Below are positions 25,983-33,731 of a DNA stretch of 64,000 bases, piece after piece; position 1 is the first letter of the stretch; every line of letters starts with the position of its first letter. The position numbers and the translations under genes were made by a program. The DNA is from Aquicoccus porphyridii (lineage in GTDB: Bacteria; Pseudomonadota; Alphaproteobacteria; Rhodobacterales; Rhodobacteraceae). The notes under the pieces are model-generated. The model was given only the letters and a program-made list of their open reading frames with translations, had not been told where the DNA came from and did no database searches. The DNA lies in NCBI RefSeq assembly GCF_008369105.1, contig NZ_VINQ01000001.1, forward strand, positions 516,065-580,064, written 5' to 3'.

Positions 25983-26028
25983 AGCGTTCCGCCTTATCCC
26001 CGGCTCCGACAAAAGACCAAACACCCAA

Positions 26029-26072
26029 GAAAATTCGCAGAATTTTCGGTCACGATTTTTCTGCGAAAAATC
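26029..26072. terminator. Two adjacent hairpins between convergent genes; second is repeat family 1, copy C
   Basis: GAAAATT-CGCAG-AATTTTC (26029-26047) is followed by GATTTTTC-TGC-GAAAAATC (26054-26072). Both have A/T-rich arms that read as T tracts on either strand. They lie between the plus-strand 76-aa gene and the minus-strand preA gene, so they probably act as a bidirectional terminator. The second resembles the palindromes at 28847 and 41451. Confidence 0.6.
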
Positions 26073-26084
26073 ACGTTCATAATG

Positions 26085-27389
26085 TCATTCCGCCGCCTGC
26101 GCCGCCGGGTTGTTGGGGTGCATTGTCCAGTTGGCATAGTCGTCCGAGACCACCCGGCCCGTGCGCGGATCGGTCTGACCCGCCTCCATGCGTTCCATGG
26201 TGATGCAATCCTCGACCGGGCAGACATTGATGCACAGGTTGCAGGCCACGCATTCGGCGTCGTTGACCTCGAAAACCCGCCCCTCCTTCATCCAGATCGC
26301 CTGGTGCGAGGTGTCTTCGCAGGCGGCATAGCAGCGACCGCACTTGATGCAGCTTTCCTGGTCGATGCGGGCCTTGGTCACGAAGTTGAGGTTGAGATAT
26401 TGCCAGTCGGTCACGTTCGGCACGGCCTTGCCGATGAACTGATCGGTGCTCTCGTAGCCTTTCTGGTCCATCCAGTCGCTGAGCCCCGAGATCATCTCCT
26501 GCACCACCTTGAAACCATAGGTCATGGCCGCCGTGCAGACCTGCACATTGCCCGCGCCAAGCGCCATGAATTCAGCCGCATCGCGCCAGGTCGTCACCCC
26601 GCCGATCCCCGAGATGGGCAGGCCCGCGGTTTCCGCGTCGCGGGCGATCTCGGCCACCATGTTGAGTGCCATGGGTTTCACCGCCGGACCGCACAACCCG
26701 CCATGGCTGCCCTTGCCGTCGATCGCGGGTTCGGGGCAGAAATCGTCGAGATCGACCGAGGTGATGGAACTCACGGTGTTGATCAGGCTCACCGCGTCGG
26801 CCCCGCCCGCCTTGGCGGCGCGTGCGGGATAGCGGATATCGGTGATGTTGGGGGTGAGTTTCACGATCACCGGCTTGTCGTAGTTTTCCTTGCACCAGCG
26901 CGTGACCATCTCGATATATTCGGGCACCTGCCCGACGGCCGAGCCCATGCCGCGTTCGCTCATCCCGTGGGGGCAGCCGAAATTGAGCTCGATCCCGTCA
27001 GCGCCGGTTTCGGCGACGCGCGGCAGGATCGCTTTCCAGCTTTCCTCGGTGCAGGGCACCATCAGCGACACGATGATCGCCCGGTCCGGGTAGTCCTTTT
27101 TTACCCGCGCGATCTCGTCGAGGTTGGTTTGCAGCGGGCGGTCGGTGATCAGCTCGATATTGTTGAGCGCCAGAAGGCGCCTGTCGGCGCCCCAGACGGC
27201 CCCGTAGCGGGGGCCGTTGACATTGACGATGGGCGGGCCCTCCTCGCCCAGCGTTTTCCAGACCACGCCGCCCCAGCCCGCTTCGAAGGCGCGGCGCACG
27301 TTATACTCCTTGTCCGTGGGTGGCGCGCTGGCCAGCCAGAACGGGTTCGGCGTTGTTATTCCAAGGAAATTCGTCGTGAGATCAGCCAT
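26085..27389 (-). CDS. preA: NAD-dependent dihydropyrimidine dehydrogenase, catalytic subunit PreA
   Basis: A 434-aa protein: a dihydroorotate dehydrogenase-like FMN barrel (GITTPNPFWLASAPPTDKEYN at the N-terminus; GIELNFGCPHGMSERGMGSA near 135; GIGGVTTWRDAAEFM near 245) followed by a ferredoxin module with two 4Fe-4S motifs (CIKCGRCYAAC and CVACNLCINVCP). With PreT it reduces uracil and thymine to the dihydro forms using NAD(P)H. ATG 27389 is chosen because AAGGAGG lies eight to nine bases upstream; ATG 27407 would precede that site. It overlaps preT by eight bases, so the subunits are coupled. Confidence 0.94.
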   Translation of the reverse strand: MADLTTNFLGITTPNPFWLASAPPTDKEYNVRRAFEAGWGGVVWKTLGEEGPPIVNVNGPRYGAVWGADRRLLALNNIELITDRPLQTNLDEIARVKKDYPDRAIIVSLMVPCTEESWKAILPRVAETGADGIELNFGCPHGMSERGMGSAVGQVPEYIEMVTRWCKENYDKPVIVKLTPNITDIRYPARAAKAGGADAVSLINTVSSITSVDLDDFCPEPAIDGKGSHGGLCGPAVKPMALNMVAEIARDAETAGLPISGIGGVTTWRDAAEFMALGAGNVQVCTAAMTYGFKVVQEMISGLSDWMDQKGYESTDQFIGKAVPNVTDWQYLNLNFVTKARIDQESCIKCGRCYAACEDTSHQAIWMKEGRVFEVNDAECVACNLCINVCPVEDCITMERMEAGQTDPRTGRVVSDDYANWTMHPNNPAAQAAE

Positions 27390-28731
27390 TTGCCGGCCCT
27401 CCTTCACCCATCAGGGATTTGTGGATCGCTTCGGCCGCGTCGCGGCCCTGGGCCACGGCGGTCACGGTGAGGTCTTCGCCCTCGGCCGAGCAATCGCCGC
27501 CCGCCCAGACATTGGCCAGCGATGTGCGGTGGCCCGCATCGGCGGCAAGTGCCGCGCCTTTGCGCGTGAGGGCGTCGGGCGCGTCTTCGAGCACCTGCCC
27601 GATGGCCAGGAACACCTGATCCGCGGGCAGGTCGAACCGTTCCCCGGTGCCTTTGAGGCCGGACCCGTTGGTGGCGGTATATTCGAAGGTGACGCTTTCA
27701 ACCGCCCCGGCCCCGTTCGCCGAAACCGGTTGTGCGTTGAACACGAGGGTGACCCCCTTGGAGGTGGCGAGATCCTGTTCATAGCGGCTTGCCGGCATTT
27801 CGGACTGTGCGCGGCGGTAGACGATGGTGACGGACTCGGCCCCCAGGAGCCGCGATTGCACCGCGGCGTCAACGGCGGTCATGCCGCCGCCGATCACGAC
27901 CACGTGGCGGCCCACTGGCAGGGTCGAAAGGTCGTCAGTCTGGCGCAGATCGGCGATGAAATCGACCGCCGGGCGGATGCCATCGAGATCGAACCCGTCA
28001 AGCCGGTTCACGCCGGTCTTGCCGATGCCGAGGAACACCGCGTCATGGGCATCGGAGAGCTGATCCAGCGTGACGTCATGCCCCAGCGCCTGACCATAAC
28101 GAATGTCGATGCCGCCGATGTCCAGGAGCCAGTCGACCTCGGCCTGGGCGAAACCGTTCACGGTCTTGTAGCTGGCGATGCCGTATTCGTTCAGTCCGCC
28201 GGGCTTGTCGCGCTTCTCGTAAATCACGACATTATGCCCATGCATCGCAAGGCGGTGGGCGCAGGCCAGACCCGCCGGGCCCGCCCCCACCACGGCCACG
28301 GATTTTCCGGTGGCCGCCGCACGGGAGAAGGGTTGCGGACCATGGGCCATCAGGGCATCCGTGGCAAAACGCTGCAAGCGCCCGATCTCGACCGGTTTGC
28401 CCTCGGCCATCTCGCGCACGCAGGCCTCTTCGCAAAGCGTCTCGGTCGGGCAGACCCGGGCGCACATTCCACCAAGGATATTCTGTTCAAGAATGGTCTT
28501 GCCCGCCGCAAGCGGCGTTCCGGTCGTGATCTGGCGGATGAAAAGCGGGATGTCGATATCGGTCGGACAGGCCGTGATACAGGGCGCGTCGTGACAGAAA
28601 TAGCAACGGTCAGCAGCGACATGCGCCTCATGCGCGTCAAGCGGCGGGTGCAGGTCCGAAAAATTCTCGGCCAGAACATCCTCTGCAAGACGGCCCGCGA
28701 CGATGCCGGGGGTCCGGATGGTATGCGCCAT
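27382..28731 (-). CDS. preT: NAD-dependent dihydropyrimidine dehydrogenase, flavoprotein subunit PreT
   Basis: A 449-aa protein resembling the glutamate synthase small subunit. N-terminal cysteines for two Fe-S clusters occur in CYFCHDAPCITACPTDI and CARVCPTETLCEEAC. They are followed by the FAD motif VVGAGPAGLACAHRLA near 147, the NAD(P) motif VIGGGMTAVDAAVQS near 270, and the C-terminal GGDCSAEGEDLTVTAVAQGRDAA. It feeds electrons from NAD(P)H to PreA in the first step of pyrimidine reduction. ATG 28731 is the natural start. A degenerate RutR-like palindrome is 56 bases upstream. Confidence 0.93.
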   Translation of the reverse strand: MAHTIRTPGIVAGRLAEDVLAENFSDLHPPLDAHEAHVAADRCYFCHDAPCITACPTDIDIPLFIRQITTGTPLAAGKTILEQNILGGMCARVCPTETLCEEACVREMAEGKPVEIGRLQRFATDALMAHGPQPFSRAAATGKSVAVVGAGPAGLACAHRLAMHGHNVVIYEKRDKPGGLNEYGIASYKTVNGFAQAEVDWLLDIGGIDIRYGQALGHDVTLDQLSDAHDAVFLGIGKTGVNRLDGFDLDGIRPAVDFIADLRQTDDLSTLPVGRHVVVIGGGMTAVDAAVQSRLLGAESVTIVYRRAQSEMPASRYEQDLATSKGVTLVFNAQPVSANGAGAVESVTFEYTATNGSGLKGTGERFDLPADQVFLAIGQVLEDAPDALTRKGAALAADAGHRTSLANVWAGGDCSAEGEDLTVTAVAQGRDAAEAIHKSLMGEGGPANG

Positions 28732-28786
28732 TGTGGCAAATCTCCCAGTTCGGTTTTGTTTTCCTCAGGGTGCCACAAGTTGAAAT

Positions 28787-28802
28787 TTTATCAAATGGTA
28801 AA
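28787..28802. promoter_or_regulatory. Degenerate RutR-like palindrome upstream of preT
   Basis: TTTATCAAATGGTAAA agrees with TTGACCANNTGGTCAA at 11 of 14 defined positions and lies 56 bases upstream of preT. This would bring preT-preA under the same regulator as the rest of the locus, with a weaker site. Confidence 0.5.
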
Positions 28803-28846
28803 TTTTTGAAATCCGGCAATTCCACACCTAGAGCGCGCGCAATGCA

Positions 28847-28867
28847 CGATTTTTCGGCGAAAAATCG
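28847..28867 (-). terminator. Perfect palindrome CGATTTTTCGGCGAAAAATCG after livF; repeat family 1, copy D
   Basis: A 9-bp stem (CGATTTTTC/GAAAAATCG) around GGC, ending three bases from the livF stop. Its T-rich arm may end livF transcription. The 21-base sequence is identical to that at 41451-41471. Confidence 0.6.
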
Positions 28868-28869
28868 GC

Positions 28870-29559
28870 TCAGACGCCGAGGTAGCGATCCCGCTTTTCG
28901 GCATCGAGACGGTCGAATCCGCCGCCCCAGACAGACCGGCCGCGTTCGAGAATCACCCCTCGATCGGCAACGCGAGAGAGTTCCTTGAGCGATTTGTCGA
29001 CTACGAGAATGGACAGCCCGGTGTCGCGCTTGAGCTGTCCGATGGCGGCCCAGATCTCGTTGCGGATCACCGGGGCAAGGCCCTCGGTCGCCTCGTCGAG
29101 AATGAGGATGCGCGGATTGGTCATCAGCGCCCGCCCGATCGCCAGCATCTGCTGTTCCCCGCCCGAAAGCGACACCGCCATCTGGCCCGCGCGCTCGCCC
29201 AGCCGGGGGAAAAAGTCGAACACGCGGCGCAGGGTCCAGTCACCGGGCCGGGCCGAGGCGATCAGGTTCTCCCGCACGCTGAGATTGGGAAAACAGCGCC
29301 GCCCCTCGGGCACAAGGCCGAGCCCGGCCCGCGCGGCGCGATAGGACGGCCAGCGCGCCATGTCCTGCCCGTCGAGCATCACCGCCCCGCCGCGATGTTT
29401 CAGCATCCGGCAGATCACCTTGATCGTGGTGGTCTTGCCCATGCCGTTGCGGCCCATGAGTGCCACGACCTCGCCCTGATCGAGCCTGAGCGAGACGTCG
29501 AAAAGCGCCTGGGACGGGCCATAGAAGGCCGAGACATGTTCGAGACGCAAAAGGCTCAT
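28870..29559 (-). CDS. livF: Branched-chain-amino-acid-type ABC transporter ATP-binding protein LivF
   Basis: A 229-aa ATPase with Walker A GRNGMGKTTT, signature LSGGEQQMLAIGRAL and Walker B ILILDEATEGLAP, the LivF pattern. It overlaps livG by four bases. It is the last gene of an SBP-livH-livM-livG-livF operon. HAAT-family transporters take up branched-chain amino acids but also aromatic acids, ureas and amides. Next to an anthraniloyl-CoA cluster, an aromatic substrate is possible. Confidence 0.9.
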   Translation of the reverse strand: MSLLRLEHVSAFYGPSQALFDVSLRLDQGEVVALMGRNGMGKTTTIKVICRMLKHRGGAVMLDGQDMARWPSYRAARAGLGLVPEGRRCFPNLSVRENLIASARPGDWTLRRVFDFFPRLGERAGQMAVSLSGGEQQMLAIGRALMTNPRILILDEATEGLAPVIRNEIWAAIGQLKRDTGLSILVVDKSLKELSRVADRGVILERGRSVWGGGFDRLDAEKRDRYLGV

Positions 29560-30311
29560 TCTTCGTCCTCCTCGCCGAGATAGGCCTCGCGCACCTCGCG
29601 GTTGGCGCGGATTTCGTCCGGTGATCCGGTGGCGATGATCCGGCCGTAGACCAGAACGCTGATCCGGTCGGCCAATTGGAAGACCGCGTCCATGTCATGT
29701 TCGACCAGAAGGATCGGCGCGCGGGATTTGAGGTTGCGCAGGAACTCCACGAGGATGGCGGAGCCTTCGGCCCCGAGCCCGGCCATGGGTTCGTCCATCA
29801 GGAAAACATGCGGCCGGAGCGTGAGCGCCACGGCGACCTCGAGCTGGCGGCGCTGGCCGTGGCTGAGATCGGCGGTGCGAAAATGGGCGAATTCCTCGAG
29901 ACCGACCTCGCGCAGGGCCTCGATGGCCGTTGCGCGCAGATCGCTGTCGCGCATCACCGGACGCCAGACGCCCGGCACGCGGTGGCGCGCACCGAGCGCG
30001 CCCAGCACCGCGTTTTGCAGCACCGTGTCCTCCATCGCCAGTGAGGATATCTGGAACGTCCGGCCCAGCCCGGCATTGGCCCGGGCCACCGTGTCGTGAT
30101 GGGTGACGTTGCGCCCTTCGAGCCAGACCTCGCCGCTATCCGGGCGCAGGCTTCCGGCGATCTGCGCGATCAGGGTCGATTTGCCCGCGCCGTTGGGACC
30201 AATGAGTGCGTGAATCTCGCCCTGCTTGAGATCGAGCGACACGTCATCCGACGCCTTGAGCGCGCCGAAGGACTTGGAAATGCCGCGAATGTCGAGAAGC
30301 GACTCAGTCAT
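29556..30311 (-). CDS. livG: Branched-chain-amino-acid-type ABC transporter ATP-binding protein LivG
   Basis: A 251-aa ATPase with Walker A GPNGAGKSTL, the LivG hallmark region TFQISSLAMEDTVLQNAVLGA, signature LSHGQRRQLEVAVAL and Walker B VFLMDEPMAGLG. ATG 30311 is preferred: a GGAGGT site lies five bases upstream and overlaps the alternative GTG at 30317. It overlaps livM by eight bases and livF by four. Confidence 0.9.
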   Translation of the reverse strand: MTESLLDIRGISKSFGALKASDDVSLDLKQGEIHALIGPNGAGKSTLIAQIAGSLRPDSGEVWLEGRNVTHHDTVARANAGLGRTFQISSLAMEDTVLQNAVLGALGARHRVPGVWRPVMRDSDLRATAIEALREVGLEEFAHFRTADLSHGQRRQLEVAVALTLRPHVFLMDEPMAGLGAEGSAILVEFLRNLKSRAPILLVEHDMDAVFQLADRISVLVYGRIIATGSPDEIRANREVREAYLGEEDEE

Positions 30312-31293
30312 GGCCACCTCCCCCGTTGCGCCCCGCCAGAAGCCCGATCAGACCGCCCCGCGCGAACAGCACGACGATCAGCAGGAGCGCGCCGAGATAG
30401 ATGTGCCAGTAATCCGACACGCCGCCCAGCACCTCTTCGAGGATGATGAAAAGCGCAGCGCCCGCCACCGGCCCGAAAAGCCGCGCCACACCGCCCAGGA
30501 TCACGAAGATCATGATTTCCCCGCTGGTTTGCCACGAGAACATCACCGGGCTGACGAAGCGGTTGAGATCGGCATAGAGCGCCCCGGCCAAGCCGGTGAT
30601 CGCGCCCGAGATGACAAAGGCGATGAGCCGCAGGCGATAGGGTTCGATCCCCACTGCGCGCACCCGCGCCTCGTTCTGGCGCGCGGCGTTGAGAGCGAGG
30701 CCAAAGCCCGAGCGCGAGATGCGCGCGACGATGAAGAGGCCCAGCATGAGCAAGGCAAAGCACAGCCCGAAGAAATGCATGGGATCGAGCGTGTTGAGCC
30801 CCGGGAAGCGGTCGCGGACATAGATCGACAGCCCGTCCTCGCCGCCATAGGCGGGCCAGGAGATGGTGAAGTAATAGAACATCTGGCCAAAGGCCAAGGT
30901 GATCATGATGAAATAGACCCCCGAGGTGCGCAGGCTGAGCGCGCCGGTGGCCAGCGCCACAAGTGCGGAGACCACGATTGCCAGGAGCCAGATCACCGGC
31001 ATGGATTGGGTGCCCTCGATCAGGAACGGCCATTCCATGATCGGGTCATAGCTTTGCGCGTGGCTGGCCAGGATGCCCGCCGCGTAGCCGCCGATGCCGA
31101 AAAACATCGCGTGGCCCAGGCTCACCAACCCGCCCAGCCCCAGCGCAAGGTTGAGCCCGACACCGGCCAGCGCAAGGATCACGACCTTGGTGGCCAGCGT
31201 GATCGTATAGGGTTCGTCCATGGCCCAGGCTGCCAGCGGAACCGCCAGCAGTCCGAGGGTCAGAACCGTGTTGATCAGGGTTTCCCGCCGCAT
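30304..31293 (-). CDS. livM: Branched-chain-amino-acid-type ABC transporter permease LivM
   Basis: A 329-aa permease with eight or more hydrophobic segments and the LivM-type motifs GLVSLGHAMFFGIGGYAAG and ISGAITGLAGALYADLNRFV. It forms the channel with LivH. It starts three bases after the livH stop. A periplasmic insertion near residues 75-95 (SHAQSYDPIMEWPF) is typical of the aromatic/urea branch as well as true LivM, so it does not settle the substrate. Confidence 0.88.
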   Translation of the reverse strand: MRRETLINTVLTLGLLAVPLAAWAMDEPYTITLATKVVILALAGVGLNLALGLGGLVSLGHAMFFGIGGYAAGILASHAQSYDPIMEWPFLIEGTQSMPVIWLLAIVVSALVALATGALSLRTSGVYFIMITLAFGQMFYYFTISWPAYGGEDGLSIYVRDRFPGLNTLDPMHFFGLCFALLMLGLFIVARISRSGFGLALNAARQNEARVRAVGIEPYRLRLIAFVISGAITGLAGALYADLNRFVSPVMFSWQTSGEIMIFVILGGVARLFGPVAGAALFIILEEVLGGVSDYWHIYLGALLLIVVLFARGGLIGLLAGRNGGGGHD

Positions 31294-31296
31294 GGT

Positions 31297-32214
31297 TCAG
31301 GCGCTCCCGTAAAGGCCGGTGGGTTTGAACAGCAGGATCGCCGCCATCAGGATATAGATCGACATCGACGCCAGGGCCGAACCGATCGACGTGGCCGCGG
31401 ACGGGTTCATGAAGGCACCGAACAGGACCGGCAAAAGCACACGCCCCATCGTGTCGGTCAACCCGACCAGAAGCGCCCCGACAAAGGCACCGCGGATCGA
31501 GCCGATTCCGCCGATCACGATGGTCACGAAGGCCAGGATCAGCACCGGTTCACCCATGCCGACCTGCACCGACTGGATCGCGCCGACCAGTGCGCCCGCG
31601 AAGCCCGCAAGCGCCGCACCGAGGGCGAAAACCGCCGTGTAAAGCACCGCGATATTGACCCCGAGTGCCGCGATCATCTCGCGGTCGCTTTCGCCCGCGC
31701 GGATACGCATCCCGATCCGCGTCCGGGTGATCAGCAGGAAAAGACCAAAGGCCACGACAAACCCGATCCCGATGATGGCAAGGCGATAGGCCGGGTAACT
31801 GATGCCAAAGGGCAGATCGACCGCGCCCGAGAGGGCGCTCGGCACATCGAGATAGAGCGGGAAAGATCCGAACACCCAGCGGGTGCCTTCGGAAAAGATC
31901 AGGATCAGGGCAAAGGTGGCCAGCACCTGGTCGAGGTGATCGCGGTCATAAAGCCTTCGGATCACGACCATTTCGACGATCACCCCGGCGATCGCGGCGG
32001 CGGCCAGCGACGCGATCAGCGCCAGTGTGAAACTGCCGGTCGCCGAGGCCACGGCCGCGGCGGCAAAGGCCCCCACCATGTAGAGCGAGCCATGCGCGAG
32101 GTTGATGAGCCCCATCACCCCGAAGATGAGCGTGAGCCCCGCCGCCATGAGAAACAGCATGACCCCGAATTGCAGCCCGTTGAGAAGCTGCTCGATCAGA
32201 AGGACCAGATCCAT
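31297..32214 (-). CDS. livH: Branched-chain-amino-acid-type ABC transporter permease LivH
   Basis: A 305-aa permease beginning LLIEQLLNGLQFGVMLFLMAAGLTLIFG with the LivH motif GLINLAHGSLYMVGA. A later GIGSIRGAFVGALLVGL segment is also family-typical. It partners LivM. A 66-base gap containing a GGCCGCC/GGCGGCC hairpin separates it from the substrate-binding protein gene. Confidence 0.88.
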   Translation of the reverse strand: MDLVLLIEQLLNGLQFGVMLFLMAAGLTLIFGVMGLINLAHGSLYMVGAFAAAAVASATGSFTLALIASLAAAAIAGVIVEMVVIRRLYDRDHLDQVLATFALILIFSEGTRWVFGSFPLYLDVPSALSGAVDLPFGISYPAYRLAIIGIGFVVAFGLFLLITRTRIGMRIRAGESDREMIAALGVNIAVLYTAVFALGAALAGFAGALVGAIQSVQVGMGEPVLILAFVTIVIGGIGSIRGAFVGALLVGLTDTMGRVLLPVLFGAFMNPSAATSIGSALASMSIYILMAAILLFKPTGLYGSA

Positions 32215-32245
32215 ATGCCCGTAAACCTGCCGTGAATTTCGTCTG

Positions 32246-32274
32246 GGCCGCCAGAGCGCGAAGCCCCGGCGGCC
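32246..32274 (-). other. Intercistronic hairpin between the binding-protein and livH genes
   Basis: GGCCGCC (32246-32252) pairs with GGCGGCC (32268-32274). No T tract follows on the minus strand, so it is more likely an mRNA stabilising or processing element that keeps binding-protein levels above permease levels than a terminator. Confidence 0.45.
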
Positions 32275-32280
32275 ATCGAC

Positions 32281-33420
32281 TTACATCTTGCAGTCAACGC
32301 CATAGGCGTCGGTGTGATCCTCGGCCGCCACGCCGATCACCTTGTTGGTGACGACATCGCCCTCCTTGACCACCTCACGCATGTAGATGGTGTGGATCGG
32401 GTGATGGTTCGGCGCGAATTTGAAATCACCCCGGACCGACTGGAAATCCGCCTCTTTCAGCGCGGCGCGGAACGCATCCGCGTCCGAGACATCGGCCTTT
32501 TCCATCGCCGAGGCCAGAAGCAGCCCGGTATCGAACCCCTGCGCGGCATAGAGCGACGGAAGGCGGCCGAATTCCTCGGTAAAGCTTGCCACGAACTCGG
32601 CATTGCCGGGCACATCGAGATCCTTGGACCAGTGCGAGGTGTTCTTGACGCCAAGCGCGGCCTCGCCGATGGCACCCAGAATACCCTGATCGAAGCTGAA
32701 GGCCGGGCCCATCACCGGCTTGTCCGCACCGGACCCGGCATATTGCTTCATGAAGGAAATCCCCATGCCGCCGGGCAGGAAGTAATAGAGCATATCCGCA
32801 TCATCCGCCCGGATCTGGGCGATTTCGGCGGCATAGTCGGTCTGGCCAAGCTTGGTATAGACCTCGTTGGAGACCTCACCATCGTAGAAGCGCTTGAACC
32901 CCGCGATCATGTCCTTGCCCGCCGGATAGTTGGGCGCCAGCAGGAAGACCTTCTCGACGCCGTTTTCCGTGGCCCAGGCACCCGCCGCCTCGTTGAAGGC
33001 GTCGTTCTGCCAGGACACGTTGAAATAGTTCGGATGGCACCCCTTGCCAGCCAGCGCCGAGGGCCCGGCATTGGGCGAGAGATAGAACTTGCCCTGCGCC
33101 GTCACCGACGGCACCACCGCCATGGCGAGGTTGGACCAGATGATCCCGGTCAGCACATCGACCTTTTCCGACTGCACCAGCTTGTCGGCCAGTTGCACCG
33201 CCACGTCTGGCTTGCGCTGATCGTCCTCGACCACCAGTTCGATATCCGAGCGACCCGATTGCTTGACCGCCAGCATGAAACCGTCACGCACATCAATCCC
33301 GAGTCCGGCACCGCCCCCCGACAGCGTTGTGATCATCCCGACCTTGAGGCCATCGGCCTGTGCCGCGCCGGTTGTCATCGCCGCGGCACAGGCCGCGAGC
33401 ATAAATGATTTCAATTTCAT
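32281..33420 (-). CDS. HAAT-family ABC transporter substrate-binding protein
   Basis: A 379-aa periplasmic binding protein (peripla_BP_6 fold). The Sec signal is MKLKSFMLAACAAAMTTGAAQA, and the mature part starts DGLKVGMITTLSGGGAGLGIDVRDGF. It belongs to the LivK-like class that includes aromatic-compound binding proteins. ATG 33420 has a strong GGGAGGAAG site; the longer frame to 33510 runs into the promoter region. It is the first gene of the transport operon and is divergent from the anthraniloyl-CoA monooxygenase gene, sharing a 311-base control region, so aromatic uptake is a reasonable inference. Confidence 0.88.
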   Translation of the reverse strand: MKLKSFMLAACAAAMTTGAAQADGLKVGMITTLSGGGAGLGIDVRDGFMLAVKQSGRSDIELVVEDDQRKPDVAVQLADKLVQSEKVDVLTGIIWSNLAMAVVPSVTAQGKFYLSPNAGPSALAGKGCHPNYFNVSWQNDAFNEAAGAWATENGVEKVFLLAPNYPAGKDMIAGFKRFYDGEVSNEVYTKLGQTDYAAEIAQIRADDADMLYYFLPGGMGISFMKQYAGSGADKPVMGPAFSFDQGILGAIGEAALGVKNTSHWSKDLDVPGNAEFVASFTEEFGRLPSLYAAQGFDTGLLLASAMEKADVSDADAFRAALKEADFQSVRGDFKFAPNHHPIHTIYMREVVKEGDVVTNKVIGVAAEDHTDAYGVDCKM

Positions 33421-33648
33421 TTTCTTCCTCCCGTTGATCGGCATTATATTGCCCCACCATCCCGGGCCATCTTCCCGATACAGCGCGAATCTCCGCTGCC
33501 GGTGATGCAATATATTGCTCAGCCCTAAGGGTTCCCAACGCGACCGCGCTTGTCAACAAAAACGTAAGCATGCCCACAAGAAACCCGGTCTCGCCGCCTC
33601 CCGCTCACCAGCTTGCCCTCGGCGGGCGGTAAAATCAACATATATAAT

Positions 33649-33662
33649 TTTCAAGCTTGAAA
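33649..33662. promoter_or_regulatory. Palindrome TTTCAAGCTTGAAA in the divergent region; candidate MarR operator
   Basis: A perfect 14-base palindrome in an AT-rich patch, 70 bases before the anthraniloyl-CoA monooxygenase ATG and 229 bases before the transporter gene. MarR-family repressors of aromatic-CoA pathways bind palindromes of this size; a MarR gene is the second gene of the operon. The rest of the 33421-33731 gap shows no gene. Confidence 0.5.
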
Positions 33663-33731
33663 TATTTAGACATGTTGGCCAGACTGACCCCATCGGGCCT
33701 GTTCCGGCCCGGCGAATCATGGGAGGCCTCG

